A stretch of DNA of 64,000 nt, taken from the NCBI RefSeq assembly GCF_029633865.1, contig NC_079219.1, forward strand, positions 12,025,420 to 12,089,419. Reading direction: 5' to 3'. Positions 43,501 through 54,902 of this stretch are shown here, piece by piece. This DNA comes from Lampris incognitus. Lineage: Eukaryota; Chordata; Actinopteri; Lampriformes; Lampridae. Made by a program: the position numbers and the translations under genes. The notes below the pieces were generated by a model, which did no database searches, was not told where the DNA came from, and saw only the letters and a list, made by a program, of their open reading frames with translations. Positions within the stretch are counted from its first letter, which is position 1. Every line of letters begins with the position of its first letter.

Positions 43501-44526
43501 GGTTTCAAACAAAATCCTGCTGATAACTGTCAATACACAAGGGAAAAGGAAAATGAAAAAGTAATCATTATTGTATGGGTTGATGATCTAATCATTGTCG
43601 CTAACAATGAGGATGTTGTGAAAACTGTAAAAATGATGCTCACCGCTAGGTTCAAAATGAAAGACCTGGGGAAACTCAATCATTTTCTAGGGATTGATTT
43701 TCACCAGTCAGGGAGCCAAGTCACTATGTCACAAGAGAGGTATGTGAATAAAATCCTCTCCAGGTTTGGGATGCAAGACTGTAAGTCTAGAGAGACCCCA
43801 TGCGAGGCAAAACTAGAATACACAGAGGATGCAGAAAAAATGGAAGATCCAAGGTTGTATCGAGAGGCAGTTGGGAGTTTGATTTATTTGGCTACTTGCA
43901 CTAGGCCAGATTTAAGTTTTGTGGTCAGCAAACTTTCCCAACATTTCTCTGATCCAACTGAGGAGCACTGGAACACAGTAAAGCACGTGTTCAGGTATCT
44001 CAAGGGTACAAGTCACCGTGGTTTATGTTTTAAAAGGGATTACAAAAGTCAGCTAGGGCTTATAGTCCACAGTGATGCTGACTGGGCCTCAGAGGTCTCT
44101 GATAGACGTAGCACCACGGGATATTGTGTCAGCCTAAGTGAGAGAAGCTCTCTCATTTCTTGGAAGAGTAGGAAACAACCGACAGTTGCACTATCTACCT
44201 GCGAGGCAGAATACATGGCCTTAGCGTCAGCTATTCAGGAGTGTATGTATTTACATCAGCTACTCAAGGGTATGGATAAATACAAATATGCACAAACTAA
44301 GGTTTATGATGACAACCAAGGAGCAATTGCTTTAGCAAGAAATCCAGTTAATCGCCAAAGATGTAAACACATTGATATTAAATATCACTTCATACGAGAG
44401 ACTGTTAGTAGTGGTAAGATATCTCTGGAATACTGTCCTACTGACAGCATGATCGCTGACTTGATGACCAAACCAGCCACAAAGCTACAACTTAAAAAGT
44501 TTGCTCAGCACTTGTTTGGTACTTGA
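40504..44526 (+). CDS. Copia Gag-Pol polyprotein
   Basis: 1340 residues in one frame from ATG 40504; the preceding in-frame codons lack Met. Domains: Gag (FDGAEDKYDLWETRF), CCHC knuckle CYRCGVKGHVRTKC (about residue 236), protease with MVDAGATSHIV, pre-integrase TWHEILGH, integrase (CEICTKGK, VHTDLAGP, RSDNGSEF, NGTAERGWR for the D,D,E triad), reverse transcriptase (RYVAKGYSQK, MDVKTAYLHA, catalytic VWVDDLIIV) and RNase H (HSDADWASE, STCEAEYMAL, DDNQGAIAL, IDIKYHFIRE). Single-frame Gag-Pol is usual for copia. The protease triad reads Asp-Ala-Gly where relatives in this window read Asp-Thr-Gly. No stop or frameshift. Confidence 0.95.
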   Translation: MAAAAGTVSLLQQQLMRPVFDGAEDKYDLWETRFLSRLHILKLKDTILQAPADGADANAIATDVARNADCYAQLVNSLDDKSLSLIRHDAAEDGRKALKILREHYTGKSKPRILNLYTSLTTISMEGTETVTDYIIRAENIITALRDAGENISDGLLVATILNGLPDSFRPLAVHVTQNEDNVTFQDFKRRLRVYEESEKMRTSGSADTVMKTNTKQSKQGTKTQRKDGEATLTCYRCGVKGHVRTKCTQKVWCSHCRSNSHADSVCRKKGKGDGARKVAEDEEEESRNDRDFLFMTTSNDRPPVNVKKKGIMVDAGATSHIVTDIAMFESFDNTFQPDAHSIELADGTKCTGTAQRRGTALISLLDSDGREQTAQLQDALYMPTYPHDIFSVARATNAGATVTFKRGNSHMLTKKGTRFDFHESGNLFYLPTVVKNVDTCSVCHDMQTWHEILGHCNYEDVSKLMGVVRGMEIRGSAVRPAQMCEICTKGKFTQTRNREADKKATEPLQLVHTDLAGPMRTPSLEGHKYAQSFTDDYSGAMTVYFLKSKSDALQATERYLADSAPFGKVKIIRSDNGSEFTSKEFRALLTKNGIKHETSAPYSPHQNGTAERGWRTLFEMGRCMLLDSKLPDTLWSHAVQTAAHVRNRCYSKRTQQTPYEMLTGKKPDMSRLQKFGSVCFTYTQEKGKMDSRCKEGVFVGYDKNSPAYLVYFPDTQKVSRHRLVKFNNRTPKEKETQTQGPHSECQDREVEPMVYDNEINDDENASGQSVGGDVSEVESEQPSSGGVRRNPPRNRRMPAHLQEYDTDTTDTLVICVDACYRAVCDIPQTFQEAIRSTKSKQWKNAMDDEMQSLKENETFKITQLPPGKKTVGGRWVYSLKSDANGSEKCKARYVAKGYSQKEGIDYEETFSPTADMTTVRVVMQKAVQDDLVLHQMDVKTAYLHAKIDKEIYLEQPEGYEEVSKTGERLVCKLQKSLYGLKQSGRNWYALLHAYLTENGFKQNPADNCQYTREKENEKVIIIVWVDDLIIVANNEDVVKTVKMMLTARFKMKDLGKLNHFLGIDFHQSGSQVTMSQERYVNKILSRFGMQDCKSRETPCEAKLEYTEDAEKMEDPRLYREAVGSLIYLATCTRPDLSFVVSKLSQHFSDPTEEHWNTVKHVFRYLKGTSHRGLCFKRDYKSQLGLIVHSDADWASEVSDRRSTTGYCVSLSERSSLISWKSRKQPTVALSTCEAEYMALASAIQECMYLHQLLKGMDKYKYAQTKVYDDNQGAIALARNPVNRQRCKHIDIKYHFIRETVSSGKISLEYCPTDSMIADLMTKPATKLQLKKFAQHLFGT

Positions 44527-44665
44527 ACTGCTAAAACGCCATGTATGGTGTGACTCATTGTATTTTTGTTATTTTGGTAACTAATCCCCAAATAGCGGGA
44601 ATATTTTTGGTTATTGTTTTCTACATTGCACTGTTATACCACAATAAGCTATGTGCGAGTGGGGG

Positions 44666-44985
44666 TGTTGAATGTTTTATTATAATATAATGTACGCCCT
44701 TACTTATTGTGTTCATAGTGATGGATATAACTCCTGTGCCCAGTAGAGGGCAATAATATTATTTGTCCACCAGAGGGCAATGTTTACACTAGGCAGTGCA
44801 TCAGGATGTGATGTCACTGCCACTTCTTCTGTTGGTAGCCTACCAGTTCCGGTAGACTTGTTGATTCAAGATCATGCGACAACATGGTCGCATGATGAGC
44901 CTGATGGAAAATAAATATGCCAAAGGCTAAAGATACTAATAGTGTCAAGTTGTATCAATCTCCACCGCTACGCCGATACATCTGA

Positions 44986-44987
<2 letters not shown>
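44666..44987 (+). repeat. Copia 2 3' LTR
   Basis: Identical to the 5' LTR over 322 bp; preceded by the purine tract. Confidence 0.95.

Positions 44988-45034
<47 letters not shown>
44988..45034. repeat. (GT)n microsatellite, right part
   Basis: Continuation of the GT run interrupted by copia 2. Confidence 0.95.
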
Positions 45035-45036
<2 letters not shown>

Positions 45037-45154
45037 CCTATGATTGATGTTATTTGATATCATTTTGTGTTTATTTGGGAATACGCTCCAGCATCCCTGC
45101 GACCCTGAGAGCAGGATAAGCGGTTAAGACAATGGATGGATGGATTTAGTCCTA
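45035..45154. repeat. Fish interspersed repeat tail
   Basis: CATCCCTGCGACCCTGAGAG, then AGGATAAGCGGTTAAGACAA and GGATGGATGG are the 3' end of a very common teleost repeat with an ATGG tail. Confidence 0.5.
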
Positions 45155-45989
45155 TTTGTCTTTATTCATGAATGTGATTTTGAGAAGTTCTCTTGTTTTT
45201 TGTAAATAAATAGCGTACCATCCAGCACATCTCCGCGTCTCCTCTGCGCTCTGCGATTCCGTTGCTTCGGCACACAAGAAGCAACTTGCTTCTTGTGCCA
45301 TCAGCCAACTCCACGCAGTGTCTCTCGGCCTGGAACTTGTCATCGAATTTCTTGAACTTTGCTATATCCGTGATGATATGTGACGTTGCTCCCGTGTCCA
45401 CCATCAGACCTCTCATCTTGACACCGCGCCCTGGCTGGATCTCCGTGTCCCCGTCGCTCATCAGGAATGCATACGCCTTGTTGCTCGCCTCCTCGGACAG
45501 TTGTTGCACGTCGTCCCGCCGCTGTCTCCGTCTGCAGGTTGCGTCCCGATGTGTGGTGCTTTTGCACCGACTACAGCACTGCTTGCGTTAACATGCTCTG
45601 CCTTTGTGTCCTTGCAGGCCACATCTGAATCACACTATGTCCGCACTCTCGGCTCCCCGATCACCGGCACTCGCCAGAGCGGGTCTCGCACTCGGCTGCA
45701 CTCGCGCCTTCGTGGCGTTGTCGTCGGAAGCTGTTGAGCGCATTTTCTCAGTGTCCTCGTAGCTCAGTAGTTTCGTTTTGAATTCGGCAAAAGGCATTGT
45801 CACATCACTACGCGTGACATGAATAGCGAACGGCTTGAATGATTCCGGTAGTCCCTTCAAAATCATTGCTACTAACAGGATCACTCAATGTCTCTCCAGC
45901 GTTTCTATGCGGTGATGGCTGTCTCTACGCGAATAACGCATTCAGCCACACTCTCACTGCTCACTTTTGAAGTGAAGTCAGTTCTCTAT
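45155..45989 (-). pseudogene. Copia gag C-terminus and protease (element 3)
   Basis: Minus strand: 45989-45900 continues the Gag started at 56245. Then 45884-45630 gives LKGLPESFKPFAIHVTRSD and LLSYEDTEKMRS, and 45509-45162 gives GLMVDTGATSHIITDIAKF (protease with intact Asp-Thr-Gly) and VELADGTR. Several frameshifts and truncation near 45155 make it dead. It and the part at 55876-56671 are one copia element split by the endogenous retrovirus. Confidence 0.85.
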
Positions 45990-46494
45990 TGTCGGGGTAT
46001 CGTTTGCTATCCCCTCATCCGAGTCCGTTAATGTGAAGAAAAGACAGTCGAGACGTTTCTGGAGATAACTCCGCAGTTTATTATTTTGACAGATATCTGG
46101 AGACACAAACAGCCAATCCTCCCTATGTGTCTGTCTTTCTTTGTGTGTGAGCTTCTTTATATGCTAAACTTCCCTTGTTCATTCGTCACACATGGCCTTG
46201 AGCTTTCTTACCGACTTGTTTTACTTCTCTACAATATCCCTTCTGTCTGCATAACCCCCCCTCTCTGTTAGCCATCCCCCTTTTGGGTAGGGAGAGTTCA
46301 TCCTGTGTTGACATGTCGTGTCTACCCCGAGAGTCTCTCTGTCCCAGACTTCTTACCTCCTCTCACTGGCCTTGGTTACACAAGCATTACTATCTACATG
46401 TAGCAAGTAATATAATTCACATAATGACATTTAGTTAACCCACCATCGTTTGATATATATGGTTTATGGTTCCAATAATATTTTAAGTATTACA
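45990..46494 (-). repeat. ERV 3' LTR
   Basis: On the sense strand TGTAATACTT to CCCCGACA. A TATA-like CATATAAAG lies near 46152-46160 and AATAAA at 46078-46083, so U3-R-U5 order fits the minus strand. Confidence 0.95.
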
Positions 46495-46522
46495 TTTCCC
46501 CCTTTTGATCTCCTACCGGAGA

Positions 46523-48518
46523 TCACCAACTACATTCAATATCTTCATCTAGGTCCCTTTCCACAGGTGTCGGTACCAGAAGGGGCATCATGGGAGGTGG
46601 AAAATCCCCCTCTCGAAGTTCAATTGCTGTAACTATTAGTCGGTTAATGAGAGATCTAAAGCATGGTATGAAACAACAGCCACAGGTAACCAAAATTCCC
46701 ATAAAAACGGCTAGGGATACAAATAATGACATGATCAGTCCCTTCCATTTTCCAAAGAAGTGAGTCATCCATTTTTCAAAAGGATTGCTAATACCTGAAT
46801 GATCGTGCATAGTTTTTGAAAGGGTACGTAGACCCTCTAAGGCCCTGGTCACTGAACCGTCGGGGGCTGTGTTATTGGGGATAAAGGTGCAACACTGATC
46901 TCCGAACATTGAGCATACGCCCCCGGTTTCAGCCAGCAACATATCTAAAGCCATTCTATTTTGTATAGTCATCAAAGAAGTGGCCGCCAATTGTTCCGAC
47001 AACGTGGCCACAGCATCTCGCGTCAAGTTGGCCAGGCGGAGTATATTGTAATCTATGTAATTGATCCGGTCAACGTTTTTATTAGGAGAGACGGGAAAGA
47101 GGGCACTGATGATGGGCATACTCTCAAATCCGGCAGCAACTTGGTCGGCTAGCTTATATTCATCCGGCACTCCTCAGGGGATGCCTATTGCGTCAACATA
47201 CGTGGGGCCCCCTTTTGATAAGTCAAAACTATGGGCCGTTGCCTGCCTCCGTCGCCTCCCCCACCGTCCCCTCTGCTGCCTCGGCCCAATCAGGGTCACA
47301 GGTAGAGAGAGACGGGCAAGGGCGCATCGTCCAACCCAATCGGCTGGGAGTCGAGGCCTAAGCACGGTGCCTCCACAATACCAAAACAAATCGGCCCGGT
47401 GATAGTGCATGTTGGTGACGTTGGTCCATCCCGTCATATTAATCAGGTGTTTACACCAGTCTATCGGGATCTCGCCGACATTAGTGCCGGAGTCATTGTG
47501 ATTTAGAAAACAGGTGAAGTTATTTTTTACCGGAACAAAGGCAGGTGGTATGACATCCTGATTGCCTTTCGCCTGGACCAACGGGTACACACGGTTCAGG
47601 CTAGAACAATTGTCAGGGGCTGCATTCATCATTATGGCAATCAGACAATAGAAACCCATCGCATCATGGATAAAAGTTGGCGCGGGAACTGTAATCAGCA
47701 CAGGACGGGCCGAAGGGCAGGCCACGCAACCCTCCATCCCTCTTTCTGCCACTGTTGCGGCCAGCCATTCCAACCACATATTTTTACCCGCGTACTCCGT
47801 GGCGTAGTAGACTATCATCATATTGGTCTGGCCCTGCCCCTTCACTTGTGATGTTGGCGTGTTGGCTGTCCTGGGGAGCGACCCATGTGACACGGAAAAA
47901 ACTCTGTGTGTCCACCCCTGCTTGGTCTAGGCCTATGGTATACAGGGTGTCATTGACTCCTTTACGCGGACACATTTCTAATAGGCCAGGCCCTTCGTCA
48001 TACCCTGTACTGGCAGTGTGTCCCGCCAATCCGAACTCGATCCCTTTCTGTCGGTCAACTGTTTTTTCTATCGAGATCATAATGGTCTCACCATCTCCTC
48101 CTAATTGAACTTTCATATATTTGCCGTAATCTTCTTTGCGGTGACTCCCTATGTCCCCTGTGTACGCATCTACATAAGACCATTTATAACAGCTGGGCCA
48201 CAACACCTTCCGGCATATGTAGACTGGCTGTTTTTTCCAATAATCTTCCTGACCTTCTGGACACGGGAACAGGTCGCAAAGCCTTACCTGATATGTGGCA
48301 GTGGTGCCTACTGGATGGGTCCAATTAACCCATGAGTTGTACCACCCCGTTTTCCCGCCTGGTCCCTGACTGCACCTGAACTCTTCCCCCCTTTTAACTT
48401 CATCTCTTTTGGCTCTTAGAAGGGACTGATCCAGCGCCCACAACCCTAAACAAAGGCATACCATCATAGTCATTATCCCCATTATAACCCTTGTTCCCCT
48501 TGTCTTCATGACTGTCAT
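46523..48518 (-). pseudogene. env: ERV env
   Basis: Envelope glycoprotein reading pieces. 48518-47784: signal-peptide-like hydrophobic start and surface subunit with several Cys and N-glycosylation sites. 47893-47174: rest of the surface subunit, ending in an RRRR-type furin site and hydrophobic fusion-peptide-like region. 47170-46523: transmembrane subunit with a C-x6-CC motif (CSMFGDQCC), a long membrane anchor (LFVSLAVFMGILV) and a short tail. C-x6-CC marks gamma-type Env with a disulfide-linked surface subunit. A frameshift lies between 47893 and 47784, and an in-frame UGA at 47174-47176 precedes the transmembrane part, so it cannot make full-length Env. Similar gamma-type env genes are known in percomorph fish. 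Confidence 0.9.
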
Positions 48519-48623
48519 TCGTAGTTATATCTGTTAATACGTTGGTCTGTCTAGTCGTCCGCCCCTCGGTTCTCAGTCTACGTTTACTTCTGGCCGGGAA
48601 TTGTGATCGTCCGGCTAGTTCAT

Positions 48624-51600
48624 CTATGACCTAGGGGAGAGGTTACCAGCACTTTCACCCTGACTTCTGCTAACAGTGTCGGCTTTGGGGAGGGTCGGTG
48701 AACCTTCGAGTCCACCCGAAGAGGTGGACGCTTCTTGTAGATCGTCCTGTATGTCTTGCAGGGTTCTACCTGGTTCCTCGGCTGCCGCACACTGGCTCCA
48801 GTGGTACCAGGTGGTCCCCTTCCCTTTCAGCCTCACCGCGTGTGAGGTCCTTTCCGTTACCTCGTATGGTCCTGTCCACCTGGGTTCCGACCACTTCCTC
48901 TTAATGACTCGCAGGAGGACCCACTTGGCTGTTGGCAAGATCGTCCCTGTTGGCAGTGTCTGCTTCTCGCCCACCTGTTGGGAAAAGTCTGAAACAAGAG
49001 CTTGTAATTCCTTAAAGCATTTTCCGGCATTCATTCCCCGGTTCCCCATCTCATCTTGGGGGGGCCGCTCCCGGCCCCGGAAACTGTCTGCCTGTCATTA
49101 ATTCATACGGTGTGAATCCCGTTCCTTGATTTACGGAGGACCTTATTGTCATAAGTGCCAAAGGTAAGGCATCCGCCCAATTCATTTTTGTCTGCACGCA
49201 GATCTTAGCTAGTTTTTGTTTGAGGTTTTGGTTCATCCTTTCTACCTTACCTTGTGACTGTGGGTGGTACACAGTTCCGAAGGCGTGCTTCAATCTTAAC
49301 ATGGCTTCCACTTTCTGCAGGTCTGAATTTTTAAAGTGGGTGCAGTTATCTGTCCTTATTTTAGCTGGAAACCCATGTCTTGGGATGTAATAGTTAATTA
49401 GGCATTTGATGACCGTTTCACTGTCTTCCTTTTTTGTCGGCCATGCCTCGGGCCATCCAGTCAACTGGTCTACACATACCAATAGATATTGATATCCCTT
49501 CACTTTTCCGGATTCACCCATATCGGTGTAGTCTAAGACAATCTCCTGACCAGGGCACAGGACTAGCGGAAAACTTCCCATTTCTGGCTTTATCGTATTT
49601 TTTGGGTTATAGTGCGTGCATATTGGACAACTTTTAACGTGATACTTGGTCATGTCAGACAAAAACGGGTGCCACCAGTGGCAGAGGTTTCTATTCATCT
49701 GAGAGGTTCCTACATGACCTACCCCATGGGCCTCTTGTAACGCCCTTTTTCTTATTCCCGGGGGTAGGACCACTCTCCCGTCTGGGCCCCGCCACAGGCC
49801 CTCTACTTCTGTGGCTCCCCGTTGAACCCATACTGCTTTCTCGTGGATGCCTGCTTCCCCCTGAAAGTATTTGATCGTTTCATGATCCCATTTGGCCCTC
49901 AACACCTCGTCTTCATACACTATTCGTTGATAGGATACCCTGTACCCTGTCACTTGTTTGGCTACCCGGTCCGCCTCCTGATTTCCCTTCGCCACCGGGG
50001 TGTTGGTGGGATCGTGACCCTTACATTTTACTATGGCCACCTTTTGGGGCAACTGTATTGCCTCCAGTAGTTCTTTCATCTCTTGTTCGTGTCTGATCGG
50101 TTTCCCCCCGCCGTAAGAAACCCTACTCTTTTCCATTGGGGAATTTCAATATGCACTGCCCCCACAGCATAGGCAGAATCTGAATAAATGGTTACCTCCT
50201 TTCCCCTGCTCCATTCCAGGGCTGCTATAAGTGCCTTGATCTCTGCCCGCTGGGCTGACAACTGGCCCTCCATTCTTTTGGCTATTACTGTCTCAAATCC
50301 CTCCTCTGTTTGTCTCACCACTGCGTATCCTGCCTGGAGGCCTGTCTCTTCATTTCTATAGCAGCACCCGTCTGTATACAATGTTTCTGTCCCTGGTATG
50401 GCCTGGGCCTCTAGATCAGGCCTAACCTTCTCTTCCTGCTCTATTCTACGCACACACTCGTGTGGTTCTCCTGTTCCCATTCTGTCTGCCATGTTGATCC
50501 CTTTATGTATAAATGTGACATTCGGGGCTTCTAACGCCTTGGTTATTCGTTGCTGCCGCAGTGGGGTCATGGTAAATCTTTGTGAATTCACATATGCCAC
50601 CACGCTGTGTGTTGTTAATACTGTAAGGGGGTGTCCCATGACTATGTGTGCTGTTTTTAGCAAAATTTTTGCTATTCCTGCTGCGTGTTGTGTACATGGG
50701 GGGTGTCGTTTTTCCATTGCGTCTAGCATAATGCTAGCGTATGTCAACACCTTCCGTTCACCCCCTTTTTTCTGGAACAGAATGCCATTTACCACACCTT
50801 CTGTTTCAGAAACATCTAAAAAGAATGGCAGGGTGTGATCTGGAATAGCTAGTTCGGCACTTTGGGCGAGCAATTGCTTCAACTCAGTGAAGCAGTGCTC
50901 GGCTTCCATGGACCAAGGGAGATGCGCATTGAGATTGCGCATGCCACATGTTCTGACCATGTGGCGGAGAGGTGTCGTTAGCCCAACATAATTGGGGATC
51001 TAATGTCTGCTGTACCCAGTTAAACCCAAGAAAGATAGCATGTCCTTGACTTTCAATGGTTTGGGACGGCAGAGGATGTTAGTTCTGTGGTCCGCCGATA
51101 TCGCCGCCCCTTTTTGAGAAATGACCCTGCCAAGAAAAGAGACTTGCGTCCTAATAGCCTGAAGTTTGGTTTTGCTGACTTTAAACCCAGCGGTAGACAA
51201 ATGGCGGAGAACCTGGTCGGTGGCCAATGCGCAAGAGCTGGGGCTAGGCGCTGCAAGCAACAGGTCGTCAACATACTGTACCAAAGTGCAGTCCGGGGGA
51301 AAGGGGGAGTCAGACAGGATGTCTTTGAGAACCTGATTGAAAAGGCCGGGCGAGTTAGCAAACCCTTGTGGCACACGTGTGTACCGGAACTGACGGCCAT
51401 GAAATGTAAAAGAGAAAACATCACGTAGGTGGTCGGCCAAGGGAAGGCAGAAAAAAGCGTTAGCCAAATCTATACAGGTGAACCACTTCTGTCAGGGGTC
51501 CAGGGCATTCAGAGCCGTATATGGATTGGGGACAGGAATGGTAGGGGTCAGTAGGACATTGTTTATGGATCGTAAATCATGAGCCATGTGGTATGTACCT

Positions 51601-52802
51601 GTACCGGGTTTTTCTACCGGCAGGATGGGCGTATTCCAGGCCGAAGTGGAGGGCTCGAGGACCCCAGATGCCAATAGGCCCTGAATGGTCTCAGCAATGC
51701 CTTCCTCTGCTTCAGCCTTTCGTGAGTACTGAGGTATCCAAATGGGACAGTTAGTGTTCAGAGTGAAGGAGATAGGGGTACAATCGACCAACCCCACATC
51801 CGTTGGTCCAGGTGACCATAATGAGTCTGGTAGGTTGTCGATAAGGGCTTGTGCTATGGGGTGATTCGTTTTCTCCCTGCCATGGCTCCTACCAATTTGT
51901 TCGTGACACAGCGTCACTGTGTCTAGGGAAGAATGGGAAATCTTCCATATGTTAGTAGTGGGGGAGAAGAAGACGCCCGGAAGTTGAGAGCGTTGCCAGT
52001 CACTCGCTGACGTGGCTGTTTTAGTCATGGGACCCAAGTCCTTGGCCTGATGGTCAGGATGGAGGGCCAGTGACACGTGTGGTACCGCCTCGTCCCCCAT
52101 CCTATACCACACCAATTGTGACTCCGTAAGGGATGCAGCAGCCGCCACTCCCTCCGGAGCCACATAAAGGTCAGTCAACCGGACCTCCCATTGATTGCCC
52201 TGTATGTCGTCAAATTCTTGTTGGTAGCAATCGTCACCATCCCTATCGTAAAACAGAGTGAGATGCGGCGGGTCGGGGGGAGGAGCATAGGGCGCAAGGT
52301 GGGTGATCCAAGGTTTCCAGGCGTTATAGGTGTCCAGAAGACTGCCGTCACCTGGAGGGCCGTCGGGCAACAGTCCCCAGTAAATGTCAGCATACTCTGG
52401 TTCGGTTGATTTCAAAAGCAATTGACCCTGTCCAGCCGTGTGTGACAGGCAAGGCAGGGTACGTCCATTGGGCAAAGTCACAGTGAGGCCGTCGGCGCTA
52501 CACAGGATGGAGGCATGTAGTTTCATAAGCAGATCTCGTCCTAATAGGCTGATAGGTACACAGGGGGAACATACAAACGGATGTGCGAAAGTCTGTCCCC
52601 CCACGGCTGTGACCAGGGGCTTAGTAACTGGCAGTTTTTGTGTTTCCCCGGAAAACCCTACCACGTTCACCGTGGCGTTGGACAGCTTATCCTTTGGAGG
52701 CATTTTATTCATAGTAGAGTATGTCGCTCCTGTATCAGCCAACACTAGCAAATCATCGTTGTCTACTGTCACTTTCAGCATGGGGTCTGCCGATGCCCCC
52801 AT
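48624..52802 (-). pseudogene. pol: ERV pro-pol
   Basis: Order: protease (LADTGATYSTM, 52750s); RT fingers (EKPGTGTYHMAHDLRSIN); RT palm with VPQGFANSP and catalytic QYVDDLLLA (51467-51000); connection and RNase H (TLYTDGCCYRNEE, YSDSAYAVGAV; 50960-50076); integrase with H-H-C-C finger (HGVGHVG, CPICTHY), catalytic core (LDYTDMGE, RTDNCTHF, QGKVERMNQ; 50136-49051) and a C-terminal module (WTGPYEVTERT; 49049-48624). Breaks: in-frame UGA at 51492-51494, UAG at 51000-51002, frameshifts near 50130 and 49055. Catalytic residues themselves are still visible. Confidence 0.9.
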
Positions 52803-54902
52803 GCAAGGGTTTGTCCGTGGGGTGTGTCATTGTTCCGGGCCTTCCCACTGTCCTTGGGGATATTGTCCGCCAGACCCCGGTGGGGCCAGCTGAGGATGTG
52901 GAGCCCTGACTCCTCCTCCGTGGAATCCTCCCCGGCCCCGCCCCGGTGACTGGTTCTGAGGACATTCTCTTGCGACAAGCCCCATACCGGGCTTGGTAGG
53001 AGGCCTGTCCCCGACCCCTCCCGCGGACCCAGCCACCTCTCAAACCGCTCCCGCCACGGAACCCTCTGTTTGAATAGCCCCCACCGTACTTCATAAGTCT
53101 TCCCGGCGGGGGTCCCTGCTCCCAAGGAGGGAGTGGGTATAAGTCAGGGGTGTGTGGGAAGTCCGGTGGAGGAGCGGGTCCACCACTGACCATCATTTGT
53201 TTTTTATTCTGTTTTACATCCGTCGCTTCCTTGCGGGCTCTTCCCAACTCAAGCTTCAATAATTGCTGTTGAAGCTCTTTAATTTGCTCCTCTTTGTCCT
53301 TTTCCTCATCCCTGGCCCTCTGCAGGTGATGTATAAGGTGTTTTTCCCAAATGCCGGGGTCGCTCCCCGGCAGGTCAGGGTTGTCTAGCATTGGTTTTTT
53401 TACTTTTTCCGGGACTCCTTCTAATATGGCTCGCCTAAACCACTCCTGTTGTACTCCCTTTCTATCTGGGTGTTGGCCCGTTTGCCGGGTCCAATCTTCC
53501 TTTGATTTGTTAAGACATTCTCTAGGGGTGTGATCTTTGCTCCATTCTAGCTTTGGAACATGTCCCCTATTGGGCGGGGGGAATTTGTCTCTGACTACGG
53601 TATTTATCTCAGCCACATCCCTCATCAGAGGTATATTATCCCGCTCATATTCTATGTCAGCCTCCTTCTCTATATCCCTCAACTCGCGACCTGACATGCT
53701 GCGGGCAGCCACCGCCCTCCAATCGCCAAGAGCTAACGTTTTCCTTGTGTTAATTTATACAATTCATTCAACCACGCTCCCCCTCCCTCCGAAATGGGTG
53801 GGAGCTTATCTACTAATGCCTGCACGTCCCCCAGGTTCCATGGTTTGTATCTATGCCCGCGCCCCCCCATGGTTTGGATGATCGGGCACTGGAGGCGAGC
53901 CTTTTTCCCCCTGTTTAGTGCCGGGGGGCGGTTCCTTCCGCGGTCTGTCTTTGTCTACTCAATCTTTCCTCTGCTTGTATCATCTGCTTTGCTGGCGACG
54001 TCAGCAGTCTTTCCGCTTCGGTCCCTTCTTTATCTGTATCACTTTCTGTATCTTTTTCTGACGTCTCCCATTCGCCTTGGTCGCCGCTCATCGCCTCTAA
54101 CCTGCAACACACCTCACTTTTGTCATCATTTTGATATAGCCCGGACAATGTTCCGGTTCTTCGTACCGGTCGTGTCCTGACGCTCTGCCTTTTCCTCCTT
54201 CTACTAGTTTCCCCTTCTCTCGCTATTCTCCCTCTAAATGGCACCGCTTCCTCGGAGTCCTCTGTCCTCGAGGAGCTCTTTTTTTCTACTTCCCTTATCT
54301 GTCTTAGCTCTGGCTCCTGTGTCTGGTCTAGGGTCGGATGCGCTTGGTATGGGTGCGGTTTCTATCTGGAATTGGCCGTCCGTAACGTTCAGTACGGGGT
54401 ATAGCCCTGCTCTTGGCGGTCCCTGAGGGGCAGTAGGTTGGACGTTGGCGTCGTAAGGTGGGGGATCAGTTTTTCTAGGTAGACTATCTTCCTTCTGTTT
54501 TTTCTCCTCTGATTCTTTCAGGCAATGGCTTATCCCCTGCCGCATGATGGCATAGTTGTACCATCTTAATCTATCTTCTTCAGCCTTTCTCATGGCTTTG
54601 TTCCATTTACGTTGCGACATTAGACCGCACGTTTGTCTTTGTTTACCGGCTTCTTCCCCACTCTCCTTGCACTTCTTTTCCTGTTTCCACAGTATTTTAC
54701 CCAGTGGTACCGCGTCTTCTAATTTTCCTTCCCCCTGTTTTATGCCTTCTTCTATCTTTGTCTGAACCCCGGCTTTCACTCTCGCTGTTTCTTTCCCCCT
54801 ATCGTTTTTTCTTGCATTTATTATCTTCGTCAATACTTCTATTTGTTCCTGAAGTGATTTCCACTTCGGGTTTTCCGCCTCCTTTTCTTTCCTGTCTTCC
54901 AT
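52753..54902 (-). pseudogene. gag: ERV gag
   Basis: From ATG 54902: a charged matrix-like region with a DPPPYDAN late-domain motif near 54460, a charged linker (54244-53915), capsid (WNLGDVQALVDKLPP near 53850 and the C-terminal domain 53712-53280), a coiled-coil-like EEKDKEEQIKELQQQLLKLE stretch and a glycine/arginine-rich tail (GGGYSNRGFRGGSGLRGGWV). Frames change near 54240 and 53740. I see no intact CCHC knuckle in the nucleocapsid region. It overlaps pro-pol by about 50 bp in another frame. Confidence 0.85.

Larger units (their letters stand above)
39966..44987 (+). mobile_element. Intact Ty1/copia retrotransposon (element 2)
   Basis: LTRs 39966-40287 and 44666-44987 are 322 bp each and identical by direct reading. 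The 5' LTR ends in CA followed at once by GGTTATGGGCCCAG (40288-40301), complementary to the anticodon arm of initiator tRNA-Met, which implies copia-style half-tRNA priming. The 3' LTR is preceded by GAGTGGGGG. GTGTG lies on both sides, but the site is a GT repeat, so the target duplication cannot be proved. The LTR holds a perfect 9-bp hairpin (40172-40180 with 40187-40195). A full open frame and identical LTRs indicate a very recent insertion. Confidence 0.97.

Noticed and set aside
47661-48108. Plus-strand frames over env
   Set aside because: Antisense shadows without family resemblance.
51000-51494. ERV in-frame stops as programmed readthrough or selenocysteine
   Set aside because: One is UAG and one UGA, both inside RT, where no retrovirus regulates translation; further frameshifts elsewhere show decay.
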